A stretch of 64,000 nucleotides of DNA from Afipia clevelandensis ATCC 49720 (GCF_000336555.1 NZ_KB375281.1:3571848-3635847), one strand, 5' to 3'. Positions 54,233 to 63,796 are shown, numbered from the stretch's first letter. Notes: generated by a model not told the origin, from the letters alone. Made by a program: numbers and translations.

Positions 54233-54403
54233 GCCCGGTCCTCGATTGCCCTGCCGTTAGACTTTGGCGGGGTCTGTTTCGGCGCGGGCGGCAGACGGCT
54301 GGAAACCATATCTCCTCATTGTTCCGCGGTGTGGCTGGACTCACGGCCTCGGGCGCGCAATGATTTGTTCATCATAAAAAAATCAGCGTAACCGCGTGAG
54401 GCG

Positions 54404-54411
54404 TTAACCAT
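54404..54411 (+). promoter_or_regulatory. CtrA-like 8-mer at the rcdA start
   Basis: TTAACCAT overlaps the ATG of rcdA. CtrA binds TTAA-N7-TTAA and also the shorter TTAACCAT. No full-length TTAA-N7-TTAA site with correct spacing was seen. The position over the start codon makes a role uncertain. Confidence 0.25.
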
Positions 54412-54916
54412 GTCCGACCAGGGCGCAGCCGATCTCGTTCTTCTAAGCGAGAGGATCACCAACTCACCCGCCTTCGGGACTTTGTTCAGGGAAGGCATGG
54501 ATCTCGTCGAAGAGACCGCCGCCTATCTCGACGGCCCGGGCCGCACCGAAGCCAAGGCGCTCGAGCGGTCCGTCAGTCTCAGCTATGCCACCGAAAGCAT
54601 GCGGCTCACCACGCGGCTGATGCAGCTTGCCTCGTGGCTGCTGCTGCATCGCGCGGTGAAGGAAGGCGAGATGACGCTGCATCAGGCCAATCGCGAAAAG
54701 ACCAAGGTCAAGCTGACCGCGGCGGATCCCGGTGCCGACGATGTGATCGAGAAACTGCCGGAGCGCCTGCAGGATCTGGTGGCGCGCTCGATGGCGTTGC
54801 AAGCGAAGGTGCGCCGTCTCGATGTGACGATCCATGCACCCGCGCCGGAACATCTGTCGATCGGCAATCCGCTGGTGCCGCAGATGAACATGCTCAAGGC
54901 CGCGTTCGAGAGATAA
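54410..54916 (+). CDS. rcdA: RcdA-like regulator of CtrA degradation (DUF1465)
   Basis: The 168-residue protein is a helical bundle; YLDGPGRTEAKALERSVSLSYATESMRLTTRLMQLASWLLLHRAV and NREKTKVKLTA match DUF1465/RcdA. In Caulobacter RcdA is an adaptor that delivers CtrA to ClpXP with CpdR and PopA. The last part is a disordered tail. The start at MSDQGAADL is preferred since upstream in-frame codons are not supported. The gene is alphaproteobacterial and its order with DUF1192 and rpmE is a known feature of Bradyrhizobium-like genomes, to my recollection. Confidence 0.92.
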   Translation: MSDQGAADLVLLSERITNSPAFGTLFREGMDLVEETAAYLDGPGRTEAKALERSVSLSYATESMRLTTRLMQLASWLLLHRAVKEGEMTLHQANREKTKVKLTAADPGADDVIEKLPERLQDLVARSMALQAKVRRLDVTIHAPAPEHLSIGNPLVPQMNMLKAAFER

Positions 54917-54928
54917 TTATTTTCATTG

Positions 54929-55047
54929 TGTCGTCCCCGCGAAGGCGGGGACCATACTCCCTAATATTGTTGCTTCGACGAGAGGCCCGCCACCGCGACC
55001 AATGGAGGAGCTGGTGGTTATGGGTCCCCGCCTTCGCGGGGACGACA
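54929..55047. repeat. Paired inverted palindromic repeat (type GTCCCCGC), copy 2
   Basis: Bases 54929-54953 and 55023-55047 are exact reverse complements (25 bases, beginning TGTCGTCCCCGC), each containing a GTCCCCGC/GCGGGGAC palindrome with a 4-base loop. It follows rcdA and precedes the bidirectional terminator. Related to the element at 47128-47225. Confidence 0.9.
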
Positions 55048-55070
55048 TCCGAGAGTTGATTGCCCCAACG

Positions 55071-55102
55071 AAAAACGCCCCTGCGAAAGCGGGGGCGTTT
55101 TT
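55071..55102. terminator. Bidirectional terminator between rcdA and rpmE
   Basis: AAAAACGCCCC and GGGGCGTTTTT pair across a 10-base loop, with T-runs on both strands. It serves convergent rcdA and rpmE. Confidence 0.9.
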
Positions 55103-55129
55103 GTATCCAAACCAGACTTGCGAGAAGGA

Positions 55130-55357
55130 TCAATCCTTCTTGAGGAAGCCCGAAAACTTCTTCTGGAAGCGGGAAACGCGGCCGCCGCGATCGAGGATCT
55201 GCTGGGTGCCGCCGGTCCAGGCCGGGTGCGACTTTGAGTCAATGTCGAGGTTCAGCGTGTCGCCTTCCTTGCCGTAGGTCGAGCGGGTCAGGTACTCGGT
55301 CCCGTCGGTCATGACGACCTTAATTGTATGATAATCCGGGTGAATTTCGGCTTTCAT
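55130..55357 (-). CDS. rpmE: 50S ribosomal protein L31
   Basis: The 75-residue protein [25 protein letters not shown]... matches the alphaproteobacterial L31. The zinc-binding cysteines of the C+ form are not present, as is usual in this class. It binds the 5S/central protuberance region of the ribosome. Stop is followed by the bidirectional terminator. Confidence 0.98.
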   Translation of the reverse strand: MKAEIHPDYHTIKVVMTDGTEYLTRSTYGKEGDTLNLDIDSKSHPAWTGGTQQILDRGGRVSRFQKKFSGFLKKD

Positions 55358-55417
55358 GGCAAATCCTCTGGCGCCGCGCGCCCACAGATCAATGATGTTC
55401 GGGACGAATTTGGGCGC

Positions 55418-55446
55418 TCTATATCGCAGGAATGGCCCCAAAACAA
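55418..55446 (-). promoter_or_regulatory. Candidate rpmE promoter
   Basis: On the minus strand TTGTTT (55446-55441) and TATAGA (55423-55418) are 17 bases apart. The transcript would start near 55411, about 54 bases before the rpmE start. Pattern only. Confidence 0.3.
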
Positions 55447-55519
55447 GCAGCGAGGTCATTTGCCAGCCTCTTATTGGAGGCCTATTGGAAGGCCGAAACC
55501 ATGAGGCGGCCGGCGAAAA

Positions 55520-57388
55520 ATGAGTGCAGTGGAGCGCGTTGAAGACAGGGAACTGACATCCGCACCGGCGCGCGAGGCCGCGTCTGTGACAGAAGCCTCC
55601 ACGCCCGCAGCACCACCTCCGGAGACGCTCCAGAAGAAATCGCGCGGCGTGAAGCTGCGCCCGCTCATGGCGCTCGCGCCTTATGTCGCGCGCTATCGCG
55701 GTCAGGCCTTTGCCGCGCTGGTAGCCTTGATCGTGGCTTCCGCCGCGACGTTGGTGGTGCCGCTTGCCGTGCGCCGCATGATTGATTTCGGTTTCAGTCC
55801 CGAAGGCATCGCCCTCATCAACAGCTACTTCGCGGTGATGATCGCAGTGGTTGCTGTGCTCGCGGCTGCCAGCGCATCGCGTTACTACCTCGTCATTACG
55901 CTCGGCGAACGCATCGTCGCGGATTTGCGCCGCGATGTGTTCAATCATCTGACCTCGCTGTCGCCGTCGTTCTTCGACACCGCCCATAGCGGCGAACTGG
56001 TGTCGCGCCTGACCGCCGACACCACGCAGATCAAGTCCGCGGTCGGCGCGTCGGTGTCGATCGCGCTGCGCAACCTCGTGCTGTTCATCGGCGCGTCCGC
56101 GATGATGGTGGTCACCAGTCCGAAACTGTCGGGCATCGTGCTCGCTGTGATTCCGCTGATCGTGCTGCCGCTGGTGGCATTCGGCCGCCGGGTGCAGAAA
56201 TTGTCGCGCGGCGCGCAGGACACGCTGGCGGAAGCCTCGTCCTATGCGTCCGAACTGATCGGCGCGATCCGCACGCTGCAGGCCTTTACCAATGAGCGTC
56301 TTGCCGAGACTCGTTTCGGCGGCGAGGTCGAGCGCGCCTATGTCGCGGCCCGCAATTCGACCCGCGCACGCGCCTATCTCACCGCGACCGTGATCTTCCT
56401 GATCTTCGCCAGCGTCGTGGCGATCTTGTGGATCGGTTCGCATGACGTGCTGACCCATCAGATCAGCGCGGGCCGTCTCGGCCAGTTCATTCTCTATGCG
56501 GCATTCGCGGCGGGCGCGCTCGGCGAACTCAGTCAGGTCTGGGGCGAAATTTCCCAGGCTTCGGGCGCATCGGAGCGGTTGTTTGAAATCCTGCGCATCA
56601 AGCCGGACATTGCTGCGCCTGCCCATCCGCGCGCGATGCCGGTGCCGCCGCGCGGCGACGTCGCATTCGACAATGTGCGGTTCTCCTATCCGACGCGGCC
56701 CGATCATCTCGCCGTCGATGGTGTGTCGTTCGCAGTGAAGGCCGGCGAGAAGGTCGCGGTGGTCGGCCCGTCCGGCGCGGGCAAGAGCACGCTGTTTCAT
56801 CTGCTGCTGCGGTTCTACGATCCGGCATCCGGCACCATCTCGGTCGATGGCGTGCCGGTCCGGGAGGCCGATCCATCCGCCGTGCGCTCACGCATCGCGC
56901 TGGTGCCGCAGGACTCGGCGGTGTTTGCCACCAGCGCCCGCGAGAACATCCGCTTCGGACGTCCCGATGCCAGCGATGCCGAGGTCGCGCGTGCCGCCGA
57001 TCTCGCTCATGCCACCGAGTTCATCTCGCGTTTGCCGCTCGGCTTCGATACGCAACTCGGCGAGCGTGGCGTGACGCTGTCCGGCGGCCAGCGTCAGCGC
57101 ATCGCGATCGCGCGTGCGATCCTGCGCGACGCGCCGCTGTTGCTGCTGGATGAAGCCACGTCAGCGCTCGACGCCGAGAGCGAAACGCTGGTGCAGACCG
57201 CGCTGGAAGAACTGATGAAGCAGCGTACGACCCTGGTGATCGCGCATCGCCTCGCTACGGTGCTGTCCTGCGACCGCATTCTGGTGATGGAGAACGGCCG
57301 CATCGTTGAGCAGGGCACGCATGCCTCGCTGGTCGCGGCGAACGGGCTTTATGCTCGCCTCGCGCGATTGCAGTTCGAGGGCGTGTAG
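55520..57388 (+). CDS. ABC transporter ATP-binding protein/permease (MsbA-like)
   Basis: The 622-residue half-transporter has six membrane helices (about 50-330) and a C-terminal ATPase: Walker [12 protein letters not shown]-loop VPQDSAVFA, signature [16 protein letters not shown], Walker [13 protein letters not shown] and H-loop VIAHRLATV. The N-terminal 45 residues are Pro/Ala-rich and disordered. It is an exporter of the MsbA/LmrA type acting as a homodimer; substrates may be lipids, peptides or drugs. It is monocistronic and ends before a repeat. Confidence 0.95.
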   Translation: MSAVERVEDRELTSAPAREAASVTEASTPAAPPPETLQKKSRGVKLRPLMALAPYVARYRGQAFAALVALIVASAATLVVPLAVRRMIDFGFSPEGIALINSYFAVMIAVVAVLAAASASRYYLVITLGERIVADLRRDVFNHLTSLSPSFFDTAHSGELVSRLTADTTQIKSAVGASVSIALRNLVLFIGASAMMVVTSPKLSGIVLAVIPLIVLPLVAFGRRVQKLSRGAQDTLAEASSYASELIGAIRTLQAFTNERLAETRFGGEVERAYVAARNSTRARAYLTATVIFLIFASVVAILWIGSHDVLTHQISAGRLGQFILYAAFAAGALGELSQVWGEISQASGASERLFEILRIKPDIAAPAHPRAMPVPPRGDVAFDNVRFSYPTRPDHLAVDGVSFAVKAGEKVAVVGPSGAGKSTLFHLLLRFYDPASGTISVDGVPVREADPSAVRSRIALVPQDSAVFATSARENIRFGRPDASDAEVARAADLAHATEFISRLPLGFDTQLGERGVTLSGGQRQRIAIARAILRDAPLLLLDEATSALDAESETLVQTALEELMKQRTTLVIAHRLATVLSCDRILVMENGRIVEQGTHASLVAANGLYARLARLQFEGV

Positions 57389-57419
57389 AGAACTCCTGGA
57401 AACTCGACCGCTATTCACC

Positions 57420-57507
57420 GTCATTGCGAGCGAAGCGAAGCAATCCATCTTTGGATCAGCAAAGATGAACATGGATTGCTTCGTCGCTGACGCTCCTCGC
57501 AATGACG
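57420..57507. repeat. Palindromic element with GTCATTGCGAG ends (copy 2)
   Basis: Outer arms GTCATTGCGAG and CTCGCAATGAC are exact reverse complements; inner AGCAATCCAT and ATGGATTGCT pair too. It fills the gap between the convergent ABC exporter and enoyl-CoA hydratase genes. Confidence 0.9.
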
Positions 57508-57520
57508 ATCCAATTACCGT

Positions 57521-58369
57521 CTAGCCTTTTGCGAACACCGGCTTGCGCTTCTCGACAAAGGCCTTCACCGCTTCCTTGTGGTCGGCCGTGCCTGCAGACC
57601 TGACCATCCGTTCGGCTTCGTGATCGAGCGAGGTCAGGAAGTCGTTCATCAGCACTTCGTCGAGATTGTCCTTCAGGAAACGCAGCGCGGTGGTTGGTCC
57701 CTCTGCGAGCTTTTTCGCCCAGGCGAAGGCCTCCTCGCGGAGCTTGTCGTCCGGAACGACGCGGTTGACGATGCCGAGCGCCTCGCATCGCTTTGCATCG
57801 ACCTTCTCGGCGAAGAACATCATTTCGCGCGCGCGCGATGTGCCGACAAGCCGCGTCAACAGCCAGGACATGCCGTAGTCGCCGCTGAGGCCGATCTTCA
57901 CATAGGCCGTAGTGACGAACGCCGACTCCGCCGCGATGCGCAGATCGCAGGCCAGCGCCAGCGAGAGTCCGGCGCCGGCCGCCGGGCCGGGCAGTGCCGC
58001 GATGGTCGGCTTGCGCACATTGACCAGCGCGCCGGTGAGCGTGCGCTGGCGTTCCTGCAGCCGCGCCACCTTCTGATCGAAGGTCAGTTCGGGCGCGTTG
58101 CTGCTGCCGGGCTTGCCGCCCATGCCTTTCACGTCCCCACCTGCGCAGAACGCATCGCCCGCACCGGTGATGAGAAGCGCGCCGACATTCGGGTCTTCGC
58201 CGCATTGCTTGATCATGCGACGCAAGGCAGGCGTCAGATTGTCGGAAAGCGAGTTGCGCGCCTGCGGGCGGTTGAGCGTGATGACCGCGACGCGCTCGCG
58301 CACCATGCAAAGCAATTCCTCGGTTCCGGTGTCGATGATGGTGTCCGATGCGGTCGCGGTGGCGGTCAT
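57521..58369 (-). CDS. Enoyl-CoA hydratase/isomerase family protein
   Basis: The 282-residue crotonase-fold protein has a 14-residue N-terminal extension before the fold. VAVITLNRPQARNSLSD, the oxyanion segment ITGAGDAFCAGGDVKGM and LPGPAAGAGLSLALACDLRIAAESA are clear. At the catalytic positions it has G/P rather than the usual Glu pair of mitochondrial hydratase (GPAAGAG; YVKIGLSGDYG), so substrate and reaction (hydratase or isomerase) are uncertain. It is cytoplasmic and stands alone. Confidence 0.9.
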   Translation of the reverse strand: MTATATASDTIIDTGTEELLCMVRERVAVITLNRPQARNSLSDNLTPALRRMIKQCGEDPNVGALLITGAGDAFCAGGDVKGMGGKPGSSNAPELTFDQKVARLQERQRTLTGALVNVRKPTIAALPGPAAGAGLSLALACDLRIAAESAFVTTAYVKIGLSGDYGMSWLLTRLVGTSRAREMMFFAEKVDAKRCEALGIVNRVVPDDKLREEAFAWAKKLAEGPTTALRFLKDNLDEVLMNDFLTSLDHEAERMVRSAGTADHKEAVKAFVEKRKPVFAKG

Positions 58370-58634
58370 GGTCGCTGTCCCGGGTTGGTTTTGAAAAAGA
58401 ACTTAGTCAGCTTCCGGGCGGCTTTTCCAGCAAAACCTCGCGCAACGCTGTCATGCCGGGTGGGGTTTCGGTCTCCCTCGGTATCCGCGCCCTCGCATGC
58501 ATTCATCCGGCATTCAACACCAAAGCCGCTAAAAGAGCGTGGCCATAGCAATGACCGCGCCGCACGTAGCGTGTATGCTGACCGTCACATCGCCGCCTTA
58601 TGGTCGCGTGCGGGTTCATTTCTGGAGATCATTC

Positions 58635-59264
58635 ATGCGCAAGATTTTGACTGTCCTCGCAGCTCTCGCTTCCCTGAGCCTCACCAATTGCGGCTACAAC
58701 GCGATCCAGCAGAACGACGAGTCGGTAAAGTCGGCATGGTCCGAGGTGGTGAACCAGTATCAGCGCCGCGCCGATCTCGTTCCCAATCTGGTGAATTCCG
58801 TCAAAGGTTTTGCACAGCAGGAAAAGGACGTGCTGATCGGCGTGACCAATGCCCGCGCCAAGGTCGGCACCATCCAGGTGACGCCGGAAGTGCTGAACGA
58901 TCCGGCGGCGTTCCAGAAATTCCAGGCCGCACAGGGCGAACTCAGCGGCGCGCTGTCGCGCCTTCTCGTCACGACTGAGAACTATCCGCAGTTGAAATCC
59001 GACCAGTTGTTCCGCGATCTGGTGGCGCAGCTTGAAGGCACCGAGAACCGCATCACAGTGGCGCGCAACCGCTATATCAAGGCGGTGCAGGATTATAACG
59101 TCGGCATCCGCACCTTCCCGAACAACCTGACCGCGATGGCGTTCGGCTACAAGGAAAAGGCCAACTTCACGGTGGAGAACGAGAAGTCGATTTCCACTGC
59201 GCCGAAGGTCGATTTCAACGCACCGGCTGCGCCGGCGCCCGCGACGCCCGCTCCCGCAAAGTGA
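58635..59264 (+). CDS. LemA family lipoprotein
   Basis: GGAG 9 bases upstream of MRKILTVLA supports this start. The signal peptide ends at lipobox LTNC (Cys about residue 19). The rest is LemA: QNDESVKSAWSEVVNQYQRRADLVPNLVNSVKGFAQQEKDVL, LSGALSRLLVTTENYPQLK and RNRYIKAVQDYNVGIRTFPNNL. LemA proteins are helical bundles of unknown role, often next to TPM-domain genes as here. It leads a three-gene operon. Confidence 0.95.
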   Translation: MRKILTVLAALASLSLTNCGYNAIQQNDESVKSAWSEVVNQYQRRADLVPNLVNSVKGFAQQEKDVLIGVTNARAKVGTIQVTPEVLNDPAAFQKFQAAQGELSGALSRLLVTTENYPQLKSDQLFRDLVAQLEGTENRITVARNRYIKAVQDYNVGIRTFPNNLTAMAFGYKEKANFTVENEKSISTAPKVDFNAPAAPAPATPAPAK

Positions 59265-59284
59265 AGGAATAGCGGTCGCGCGCA

Positions 59285-60160
59285 ATGAAGGCGGTCAGGA
59301 CGGTCATTCTCGCGTTCACGCTATGCTGGGTATTTGCCGGCGCGGCGCTTGTCGCGCGGGCGGACGTCGCGGTGCCGCCGCTGACAGGGCGCGTGGTCGA
59401 CCTGACCGGAACATTGTCGGCAGATCAGTCAGCGGCGCTCGACCAGAAGCTGAAGGCCTTCGAGGACCGCAAGGGCAGCCAGGTTGCGGTCCTGATCGTA
59501 CCGACCACTCAGCCTGAAACCATCGAGCAGTATTCGCTGCGGGTGGTCGAGCAATGGAAGCTCGGGCGCAAGAAGGTCGATGACGGCGTACTGCTGATCG
59601 TCGCCAAGAACGACCGCAAGCTGCGCATCGAGGTCGGCTATGGCCTCGAAGGCGCGCTGAATGACGCGACCGCCAAGCGGATCATCGACGAGATCATCAC
59701 GCCGAAATTCCGCAGCGGCGATTTCGCGGGCGGCGTTGCCGACGGCGCGGACCGCATTCTGAAAGTGATCGACGGCGAGCCGCTGCCCGCGCCGGAGCCG
59801 GAAGGCGAGGTGCCGGATCTCGGCTTTATCGGCGAGTACTTTCCGTTTCTTCTGATCATCACGCTGGTGGGCGGCGGCATTTTCCGCGCGATCTTCGGAC
59901 GGCTGCTGGGTTCGATCATCGCGGGCGGCGGTGTCGCGGCCTTTATCTGGTTTTTTCTCGGCACCTTGTCGATCGCGGCGATCGGCGGAGCGATCGCCTT
60001 CTTCATCACGCTGATCGGGGACGCGATCCTGAGTTCGGGCGGCGGTGGCCGTGGCGGCTATGGCGGCGGATTCAGCTCGGGCGGTTCGAGCAGTTCAGGT
60101 GGCGGGTTCAGCGGAGGCGGCGGCAGCTTCGGCGGCGGCGGCGCGTCGGGTAGCTGGTAG
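59285..60160 (+). CDS. TPM domain membrane protein (YgcG-like)
   Basis: The 291-residue precursor has a signal peptide ending near VARADV. The TPM (Psb32-type) domain covers about 30-180: VVDLTGTLSADQSAALDQKL, KGSQVAVLIVPTTQPETIEQYSLRVVEQWKLGRKKVDDGVLLIVAKNDRKLRIEVGYGLEGAL. Three membrane helices and a Gly/Ser-rich tail follow. TPM domains hydrolyse phosphate esters or support membrane complexes; it lies 20 bases after lemA. Confidence 0.93.
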   Translation: MKAVRTVILAFTLCWVFAGAALVARADVAVPPLTGRVVDLTGTLSADQSAALDQKLKAFEDRKGSQVAVLIVPTTQPETIEQYSLRVVEQWKLGRKKVDDGVLLIVAKNDRKLRIEVGYGLEGALNDATAKRIIDEIITPKFRSGDFAGGVADGADRILKVIDGEPLPAPEPEGEVPDLGFIGEYFPFLLIITLVGGGIFRAIFGRLLGSIIAGGGVAAFIWFFLGTLSIAAIGGAIAFFITLIGDAILSSGGGGRGGYGGGFSSGGSSSSGGGFSGGGGSFGGGGASGSW

Positions 60161-60174
60161 CCGAGAGAACGCAT

Positions 60175-60672
60175 ATGGGCATCAGGCGCATCGGCAAGCA
60201 TCTTCTTCTCAACCGCTGGCGGGTCCGGCGCGCGTTTCCGCGTCAGGCGCTCGCCAATATCGAGAAGGCGATCAGGGCCAGCGAGACGGCGCACAGTGGC
60301 CAGATCCGCTTTGCGGTGGAAGGCGCGCTCGATGGCGCGCCGCTGTTCAGGAACCAATCGGCGCGCGCCCGCGCCATCGACGTGTTCGCGAACCTGCGCG
60401 TCTGGGATACCCAGCAAAGCAACGGTGTGCTGATTTATCTGCTGCTCGCGGACCGTGACGTGGAGATCGTCGCCGACCGCGGCTTCAATGACAGGGTCTC
60501 GCAGGCGGAGTGGGAGAATATCTGTCGCCTGATGGAAACGGAATTCCGCGCCGGCAATTTCGAGGGCGGGGTGCTCAAGGGCGTCACCGCCGTAACGCAA
60601 ATCCTGGCGAAGCACTTTCCGCCCGGTGGCGCGCCGCGCAATGAATTGCCCGACAAGCCGGTGGTATTGTAG
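60175..60672 (+). CDS. TPM domain protein, soluble
   Basis: The 165-residue protein has a single TPM domain without a signal peptide or tail; ANIEKAIRASETAHSGQIRFAVEGAL, RARAIDVFANLRVWDTQQSNGVLIYLLLADRDVEIVADRG and FEGGVLKGVTAVTQIL are the core. It starts 14 bases after the first TPM gene, so the operon is lemA-TPM-TPM. A cytoplasmic TPM protein beside a membrane one suggests a paired role across the membrane. Confidence 0.9.
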   Translation: MGIRRIGKHLLLNRWRVRRAFPRQALANIEKAIRASETAHSGQIRFAVEGALDGAPLFRNQSARARAIDVFANLRVWDTQQSNGVLIYLLLADRDVEIVADRGFNDRVSQAEWENICRLMETEFRAGNFEGGVLKGVTAVTQILAKHFPPGGAPRNELPDKPVVL

Positions 60673-60683
60673 TCGCTTGTTCC

Positions 60684-60765
60684 GTCATGGCGAGGAGCAT
60701 CAGCGACGAAGCAATCCACTCTTCCGCGAATCAGGATGGATTGGTTCGCTTCGCTCGCAAAGACG
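60684..60765. repeat. Palindromic element with GTCAT-GCGAG ends (copy 3)
   Basis: GTCATGGCGAGGAGC at the left and GCTTCGCTCGCAAAGACG at the right; the inner GAAGCAATCCA and TGGATTGGTTC arms pair. It is a more diverged copy, between the convergent TPM operon and putA. Confidence 0.8.
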
Positions 60766-60784
60766 ATAGGGCAAATTTGCGCCC

Positions 60785-63700
60785 TTATTCCTCCGTCATC
60801 AGCCCGACATTGCCGCCCGCGGCCGCGGTGTTGATCGTCACCGTCTGCTCGGTGGCAAGGCGCGGCAGATAATGCGGCCCTCCCGCCTTGGGTCCGGTGC
60901 CGGAGAGGCCATGTCCGCCGAACGGCTGCACGCCGACCACGGCACCGATCATGTTGTGGTTGACATAGATGTTGCCGGTTGCGAGCCGCTCCACGATGCT
61001 TTCAATGGTCTCGTCGATCCGCGAATGAATCCCGAGCGTCAAGCCATAGCCGCTGGCCGCGATGGATTGCAGCACGCGCTCAAGGTCGGCGGCCTTGTAA
61101 CGCACCACATGCAGGATCGGGCCGAACACTTCTTCGGTGAGCTGATCGGCGCTGGCAAGTTCAAAGATATGCGGCGCGACGAAATTGCCGGAGACAGGCG
61201 CCTCGCCTGCAAGATGAACCCGCGCGGCCGTCGTCATATGCGCAATATGCGCATCGAGCCGCGCCTTGGCCTCGGCGTCGATCACGGGGCCGATCTGGGT
61301 GGCCGGGTCACATGGAGCGCCGACCTTCAGTTCGCGCGCCGCCCCCGCGATCATTTCGATCATGCGGTCCGCGACATCCTCCTGCACGAACAGCAGACGG
61401 AGCGCCGAGCATCGCTGACCGGCGGAGCGGAATGCCGACATCACCACATCGTCCGCGACCTGTTCCGGCAGCGCCGTTGCATCCACGATCATGACATTGA
61501 TGCCGCCGGTCTCCGCGATCAGCGGAACGATCGGGCCGTTCTTCGCCGCCAGCGTGCGATTGATCGAACGTGCGACCTCTGTGGAGCCGGTAAATACCAC
61601 GCCCGCGATCTCGGGATGTGCGACCAGCGCCGCGCCAATGGCGCCGTCGCCCTGCACCAGATGCAGCGCGGAGTCCGGGATGCCCGCTTCATGCAACAAC
61701 GCGACGGCTTCCGCTGCGATCGAGGGCGTCTGTTCGGCGGGCTTGGCGATCACGGTGTTTCCCGCCATCAGGCAGGCGGCCACTTGCCCCATGAAAATCG
61801 CCAGCGGGAAATTCCACGGCGAGATCGCGACCATCGCGCCGCGTCCGCGCAGGCGCAGCGTGTTGCTCTCGCCGGTCGGGCCCGACAGCGGCTGGCCCTG
61901 CGCGAACAGCCTGCGGCCTTCGCTGGCATAGTAACGGCAGAAATCCACCGCCTCACGCACTTCCGAGACCGCGTCGTCAATGGTCTTGCCGCCTTCCGAT
62001 TGCAGCAGTGCGATGAAGCGCGGCATCCGCCGTTCCAACAGATCGGCTGCGCGCTCGAGCGCATTGGCGCGCGCGTCCGCCGGCGTCCGGCTCCAGAATG
62101 CGAAGCCGGTGCGCGCCAGCGCTACGGCCATTGATGCCGCTTCGGCCGTTGCGGCTTTCACATGGGCTTGTGGTGCGGACTGCCCGTGGATCGCGGCGAC
62201 CAAGCCGTCGAGCGCCGCCCTGTCGCCGAATTCGACGCCGCGCGAATTGATGCGCGGAAGATACATGTCGCGCGGCAAGGGGAGGCGCGTATTGTGCGCC
62301 CGATCCGGCGTGCGGATGATTTGTTGTGGCCGTTCGAGCAATGCCGCGACGGGAATGCTATCATCCGCCGCGAGCGCGACGAAGGACGAGTTCGCACCGT
62401 TCTCCAGAAGCCGCCGCACCAGATAGGCCAGCAGGTCGCGATGGCTGCCGACCGGCGCATAGGTGCGGCAGGCGAATGACGGCTTGTCCTCTTGGAACCG
62501 CGTATAGAGCGCGTCGCCCATGCCATGCAGGCGCTGGAATTCAAAGCCGCCACCGTCGCCAGCAAGTTCGGCAACAGTCGCCACCGACAGCGCATTGTGT
62601 GTGGCGAACTGCGGGAAGATGCGTTGGCGCAAGGCGAGCAGCTTGCGCGCGCAGGCGATGTAGTTGAGGTCGGTCATCGCCTTGCGCGTGAACACCGGAT
62701 AGCCATCCAGCCCGCGTTCCTGCGCACGCTTGATCTCGGTGTCCCAGTAGGCGCCCTTCACAAGGCGCACGGTGACGCGGCGATCCATGCGTTCTGCGAG
62801 GGCGTGAACATGGTCGATCACCGCTCCGGCGCGCTTCTGATAGGCCTGCACCGCAAGGCCGAAACCGTCCCAGCCGTGAAGTGACGGATCGGCCAACACC
62901 GCGCCGATCACGTCGAGCGAGAGTTCGAGGCGGTCGGCTTCCTCCGCGTCGACGGTGAAGTTCATGCCGTGCGCTTTGGCGCGGCGGGCGAGATCGAGCA
63001 CGCGCGGCACAAGCTCGCTCATCACGCGCGTCCGGCTCAGTGCGTCATAGCGCGGATGCAGCGCGGAGAGCTTGATCGAAATCCCCGGCCGATCTTCTGG
63101 CTTCCGGTCGCCTGCTGACGCGCCGATGGCGGCGATCGCAGCGGCATAGGACTCGAAATAGCGTGCGGCGTCGTCCGCCGTGCGTGCGCCTTCGCCAAGC
63201 ATGTCGAACGAATAGCGGTGGTGATGGTGAGGCGCGTCATGGTCCGCCGCGCGGTCCAGTGCCGATTCGATGGTTTCGCCGAGCACGAAGTGATTGCCCA
63301 TCAGCCGCATGGCCTGGCGGGTTGCGGCCCGCACCGCAGGCAGGCCGATGCGCTTGGCGATCAGGCCGAGCGTGCCTTGCGGCGTTTCGCCGGGGTGGAT
63401 CACGCGCGCGGACAGACCGAGCGCCCAGGCTGAAGCATTGACCAGCAGCGCGCTGGATCTTGTCTGGTGATGTGCGAAATCGCCCTGGCCGAGTTTGTCT
63501 TCGATGAAGCGGTCCGCAGTCGCGGTATCCGGCACGCGGAGCAGCGCTTCGGCCATCACCATCAGCGCGAGGCCTTCCTTGGTCGAAAGCGAAAATTCCC
63601 GCAGCATCTCCTCCACGCCGCCGAAGCCGCCATCAGCGCTGCGCACCGCCTCGATCAGGCGGGTGGCGGTCGCATCGATCCGGGCATTCTGTTCGGCGGA

Positions 63701-63796
63701 GAGCGAGGGCAGCGCCAGCAGGGTTGCCGCGATCTCGCTGTCGTCGGGCGAGTACGGCGCTGAAAACGGCGGAAGCGGGTTGGCGGGGTCTGGCAT
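60785..63796 (-). CDS. putA: Bifunctional proline dehydrogenase / P5C dehydrogenase (PutA, short form)
   Basis: The 1003-residue protein starts at MPDPANPLPPF with AGAGGA upstream (a start 8 codons earlier is possible). It lacks the N-terminal ribbon-helix-helix DNA-binding domain of E. coli PutA and has the length of the short PutA of Bradyrhizobium japonicum. The FAD-dependent PRODH barrel is about 60-460 (GISIKLSALHPRYD, MNFTVDAEEADRLELSL, VRLVKGAYWDTEIKRAQ). The P5CDH half (about 510-990) has the Glu in AETGGINVMIV and the catalytic Cys in SAGQRCSALRL. It oxidises proline to glutamate by substrate channelling. It diverges from the Lrp-type gene. Confidence 0.97.
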   Translation of the reverse strand: MPDPANPLPPFSAPYSPDDSEIAATLLALPSLSAEQNARIDATATRLIEAVRSADGGFGGVEEMLREFSLSTKEGLALMVMAEALLRVPDTATADRFIEDKLGQGDFAHHQTRSSALLVNASAWALGLSARVIHPGETPQGTLGLIAKRIGLPAVRAATRQAMRLMGNHFVLGETIESALDRAADHDAPHHHHRYSFDMLGEGARTADDAARYFESYAAAIAAIGASAGDRKPEDRPGISIKLSALHPRYDALSRTRVMSELVPRVLDLARRAKAHGMNFTVDAEEADRLELSLDVIGAVLADPSLHGWDGFGLAVQAYQKRAGAVIDHVHALAERMDRRVTVRLVKGAYWDTEIKRAQERGLDGYPVFTRKAMTDLNYIACARKLLALRQRIFPQFATHNALSVATVAELAGDGGGFEFQRLHGMGDALYTRFQEDKPSFACRTYAPVGSHRDLLAYLVRRLLENGANSSFVALAADDSIPVAALLERPQQIIRTPDRAHNTRLPLPRDMYLPRINSRGVEFGDRAALDGLVAAIHGQSAPQAHVKAATAEAASMAVALARTGFAFWSRTPADARANALERAADLLERRMPRFIALLQSEGGKTIDDAVSEVREAVDFCRYYASEGRRLFAQGQPLSGPTGESNTLRLRGRGAMVAISPWNFPLAIFMGQVAACLMAGNTVIAKPAEQTPSIAAEAVALLHEAGIPDSALHLVQGDGAIGAALVAHPEIAGVVFTGSTEVARSINRTLAAKNGPIVPLIAETGGINVMIVDATALPEQVADDVVMSAFRSAGQRCSALRLLFVQEDVADRMIEMIAGAARELKVGAPCDPATQIGPVIDAEAKARLDAHIAHMTTAARVHLAGEAPVSGNFVAPHIFELASADQLTEEVFGPILHVVRYKAADLERVLQSIAASGYGLTLGIHSRIDETIESIVERLATGNIYVNHNMIGAVVGVQPFGGHGLSGTGPKAGGPHYLPRLATEQTVTINTAAAGGNVGLMTEE

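Noticed and set aside
55358-56800. Long minus-strand frame running into rpmE
   Set aside because: It is antisense to the ABC exporter; the rpmE start with normal length is sufficient.
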